Assembly: GCA_013400975.1 (NCBI GenBank)
Contig: WBMZ01010884.1
Location: 1-64,000, forward strand
DNA: 64,000 bases
Direction of reading: 5' to 3'
Origin: Atrichornis clamosus
Taxonomy: Eukaryota; Chordata; Aves; Passeriformes; Menuridae
Below the pieces are notes generated by a model. It was not told where the DNA came from. It saw nothing but the letters and a program-made list of their open reading frames with translations, and ran no database searches. The position numbers and the translations under genes are program-made. This document shows, piece after piece, positions 60,001-64,000 of this stretch (the first letter of the stretch is position 1; each line of letters starts with the position of its first letter).

Positions 60001-63000
60001 ATTCACTAAAGTACTGTTATTAATATGGGTAGTGCATAAAAATATTACTGAACTCTCCTTTCTTTCTTGTGTGGATATTTCAGGTGTTACTGTTTCTGTG
60101 GTGAGACACTTCAGCATCAATATAATCTAATGATATTTTGTCATTCACTCAGTTTTAGACAGTATAGAGTTAATCCTACTGAGCACTGATCATGCATCAT
60201 GGCAATTTCTTAGTGGTTAAAAGGCACATAAACAGCAATCAGAGGCTATCTGATCAGTGTTTTATGTATTTGTCACGGAAATAAGCTTGGGTTTGCATAT
60301 TTAGCCTCAACAGTCATAAACACTAGATGCAAGCCCTTCACCTCAGCAGCTGTGTCTTTACTGAACACTACATCCCTTTATACATTTTCCATTTTATATA
60401 CCTTTGACATATGAATGTTGAAATGATTGTGGGTTTCTTTTCCAGATTATGAAAGAGATCATTATGCATTCAATAAGATAGAAACTGCTCATAACCAAGG
60501 AGGTTTTAGCATGTGATAAACCCATATTTTAAAACCTGAATTGTACTTTTGATACAGAAAATGGAAAATACAACAGAAATTACATTTCCCTGTCTTCCAC
60601 AGAAGTTATCTTCAGCTATTCTCAAAGACAAGATGAATCCATATCTAAATACATTTTTGACCATGGCAATATTTAATTCAGGGTTTTTGATCTTTACCAT
60701 TCACTGCCTTTGTTTATGTGGTTAATAAAATATCAGTCACAGTAAAACACCATGATTGTAGTCATAAAACTGGAAATTCAGTGGAATTCTTGGAATTACA
60801 AAGTGTCGTCCAGTCTTTTGAAGTAATTACTTAACAAGAACATATTCAAGGATTTCACTATAGAAGACACCCTTTTCTTATAACCATAAACGTTCAAACT
60901 TTTCCCAAGTCTTTTAATACAATGACGGTTTTTAAAAATTTAAATTGTATTCATTGTTTCAATATATGTACTAAGTGCCTCCATCCTTCCCATTTCTGTA
61001 AAGGACTGTCCAGAAAATATCCTTTCTTGTAAGAAATGTTAAGAAACTGCAGAGACAGAGTGCAAGTAACTATATCTGTTATATTAGCTTTCCTCTTAAT
61101 CTTCTCCTTAATCCACTCTGCTGTATATCACAAAAAAATCACACATGTTCTATACCTCAAATAATCTATTTATTTGACCAGTTGTGCCAGGATTCTTTGG
61201 CAATTGCTTCTGTTTGACACAGGATCAAAGTTTTCTTTATTTCATATTACACGTTAAAACATCTTTCTGGCAGATGTTCTCACAAATTACTAATTTCTGT
61301 CTTCTTGTTTGATTGATCTAGTGATTAATGTGGCTTTATTGGAAAGTGGAAAGGATGAGAATGTTGTTTATGTTCGTTTTTCCTTTCCAACGTATTTTGC
61401 TCTATGTGGAGATCTTGACATGTATGTAAAACCAAGTTGTGGCTTGTGTATTGTGGTTTAGTTACTGTTTCTCAAATTTCACTCTCTGGCTCCTCTATTT
61501 AAAATTATTTTAAGTGCCACACACAGATACTTGAAACAATGCTTGAGAAAGCTATGTTAAATAGGAACCACCGTGAACTCTCTGGTGAAGTATTTGACAT
61601 ATTTCTCATCTCCCAAGACTAGCTGGCTTATTCTTGATCAGACAATTTCTTGAAACCAGTTGTGAATTCTGTGCATTTTCTTCTGTGAGATAGCATATCT
61701 ATAGCTTTACCACTCATTAAAATAATCAGAAACTATATACAATTTACCACATTGTCAAGAGAAGAAGAGGTGGCCCTTGCCTATGAAACTACAGGACAAA
61801 AAGGCCAAACATATGATATGTCCAGGATGATGGCCAAAATGATACCGATATATTTAGTTTGAAGCAAAGTGAATTTTTGAGAGATAAATAATTGTTCTCC
61901 TACTGCAGTTTGTGTGCTCTTCATGACAGAATTATAACTGTACAATGCTGCCAATGCTCTTTAAAGTGAATGTCCTGGATTATTGAATTACAGTGTGGTA
62001 ACAGATGTTGACAGTACTTGTCCTGAATAACATAGTTCATTTTGCAATTTGGCCAAAATTGTTAACTGCTTTGGGGAAAACAGGGTGAAATCCAAAATTT
62101 TTTTTTTTTTAATCTCTACATCCCAACATTTTAGTGCTGTCATTTAGACACAGAACAGCTACACAAATAATTGATTTAACTAGTGGAAAATGAAACACAA
62201 TGACTTGAGTGTGTGGTGTAGAAGCAAAGAGTAGAAGATGGAATGAGAAAGAGAAACCTTAATTGTAAAATTCCTAACATTGGTAAACAGCAACCGATGT
62301 ACTGGCTCCCACTGAATGGTGTGATACCAGCAAAGTGGGACTTACTGCATCCAAACCTAGCAGTCTGTCTCTATTAAGCAGGAAAATTAAAGATATAAAA
62401 GTGGTTAGGTTTTATATCTCAGGAATGGACATAGCAGGCTGTGAGAGGTATCCCCAGATACGTGGTATGTTTTGCTTTCCTTTGCAAAGACTTTTATGTC
62501 AATAAAACCTCCACCTGTGAGGGCAAAAAAAATTCTCTGCTATCAGCAGAGGAAGGCAGAAAAACAATTTTGGAGGGAAATGGAATTCAAGAATATACTC
62601 AGATGGATATATTTAATAACATGCTGCTTCCCTGCAAGAATCCTCTCTTGCTTAGTGTGGTACAAATCTTACTGTTTTGCAAGCCCAACAGAACCTCCCT
62701 AAAAGGTCTTTTTCTCTCCTTCACATCCCGTTTTCCCAGAAAACAGAAAAATTTTTTGTTTAAAGAGATGAACAGTTAATCACCACTAAATTAATTCAGT
62801 TACATAAATCCTATTTTTCCTTGAGTCCTGTAATATAAAATGATGTCTAAATCCTTTGGGGCAGAGGGGTGGCACATTGATCATGCAGCAATTAAATCTT
62901 ACAGGAGAACTAAGACACTCTGTATTGTGATGGCTTCTTCCACAGGTGGGATTCACAGTCTATAAATACATTTTTCTGTGATCCTTAAGAAAATGAAAGC

Positions 63001-64000
63001 TGGCTTCAGTTATGCTAGGGAAAGAATTGAATTACTTTCTATCCAACTGTGATTGCTTTGCAAGTGTTAGTTAGTGTTTGTTTATTATTGGTGGCTCTTC
63101 CATGACCATAAGAACTCTATTAAGTACACGCATAGATGTTTATATTTGGTGAATTACAAAATCTAGAAGGGCTGGCACTGACAGTGGCAACCTTCATCTA
63201 TATCAACTAATTCACTGGTGAATATGCATTATTTTGCAGTCTCTTGGCTCAGAGATAGAATAAATAAATGTGTTTTGTATATATATTTGACACATTCCTC
63301 ACTGCAGGAGAAAATAATTCTTAGTGTAGAGGACTCCAGTGTGACACCTTCCCATGTCAAGTTTGTCAGTTTTACAAAATGGCCCACTACTCTTGCTGAT
63401 GCAGGTTGGAAACGATGCTGTGGATGCAGGATAAGATCTTTTGTGCTCTTCATAGCATATAGCACAGAACTAAAAAACAGCACCTTGCTCCAAATGAGCG
63501 TGTTCCAGACTGCCCTGCTATGAACTCCCACGATGCTGAAAACTGTGGATAACTTGTGCTGTACAGCTGAGCAATTTGGTTAAAAATGAAGATAGAGACA
63601 CCAGCTGTGTATCCAGAAAGGATTATCTTCTTGGCCACAATAACATTTTTGTTTATTGTATTCTGTGTAACTTACTCTCTCCTAAATTTTGAAGCTCAAA
63701 TGTGGACTTCTGTGACATCTGATAGTTGCGATTAAGTGCCAAGGCTTTGATTGTGGGAATTCATATGCCATCAGAATGAGCTAATCTTTGTATCTCTGCT
63801 ACCAAGTTCAGCAACAGTTTTATCAAATTTCAAAACCTATTCAAATTTCACAATTATTTTTTATTGTCAGGACTCTGAATTAGTTAAGTACATTTGAATA
63901 GTATGTCTTTCACATTAACTATTCCTGCATGAAAGGTTAAATCACTTGGCCTATGCAGCTTCTTGGCAACCTGGTTCTACCAGGTACCAACCAGAAATTT
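57055..64000. other. AT-rich unique non-coding DNA
   Basis: No gene or recognised repeat. An A/C-rich simple tract lies at 58440-58500 and a T run at about 62098-62110. Open frames up to 112 codons (62441-62779) lack any recognisable domain. Confidence 0.5.

Noticed and set aside
1..64000. tRNA, rRNA, U6-type snRNA or CRISPR-like arrays
   Set aside because: I looked for the common internal-promoter and repeat-spacer patterns by eye and saw none; a covariance-model search was not possible here.

Overview
The window looks like bird nuclear DNA that contains no confirmed gene. Evidence for a bird: several 3' ends of CR1 LINEs carrying the typical ATTCTATGATTCTATGA-like tail, a fragment of the CR1 reverse transcriptase, and a degenerate solo LTR of a bird endogenous retrovirus family whose layout I recognise from other bird genomes. 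The sequence is AT-rich, CpG-poor and sparse in repeats, and has no tandem bacterial-style genes. Most open frames are short chance frames. It could be a large intron or an intergenic desert; the sequence alone cannot decide.

Layout. 1-3.3 kb: AT-rich DNA with a G/T-rich simple tract (771-985), an old LINE C-terminal fragment (1155-1400) and a MIR-like SINE end (1907-1972). 3.3-3.85 kb: a local CpG-rich patch followed by several TAATTA cores, the best candidate regulatory element. 5.09-5.24 kb: an exon-like segment with good splice signals on both strands. 5.4-14 kb: AT-rich unique sequence with two short exon-like pieces and a near-perfect 24-bp palindrome. 14.26-14.45 kb: CR1 reverse transcriptase remnant, minus strand. 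17.5-20.1 kb: three CR1 3' ends. 20.75-20.98 kb: the most protein-like exon candidate, with symmetric phase. 26.0-26.65 kb: the longest open frame (214 codons), probably not a gene. 28-40 kb: a CR1 end, G/T-rich and A-rich simple tracts, a perfect 20-bp palindrome. 40.9 and 46.0 kb: CR1 ends. 46.87-47.39 kb: solo LTR. 48.08-48.30 kb: three hairpins in 220 bp. 51.54 kb: (AT)21 microsatellite. 54.2-55.2 kb: purine-biased DNA. 56.9-57.05 kb: homeodomain-motif-rich DNA. 57-64 kb: featureless.

No genes can be shown to work together here, and I found no clear new biological system. The items most worth testing are the exon-like segments at 5.1, 11.2, 13.0, 20.8 and 30.5 kb, the CpG-rich patch at 3.3-3.8 kb, and the hairpin cluster at 48.1-48.3 kb. 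Family names for repeats come from memory of consensus sequences, not from a database search.
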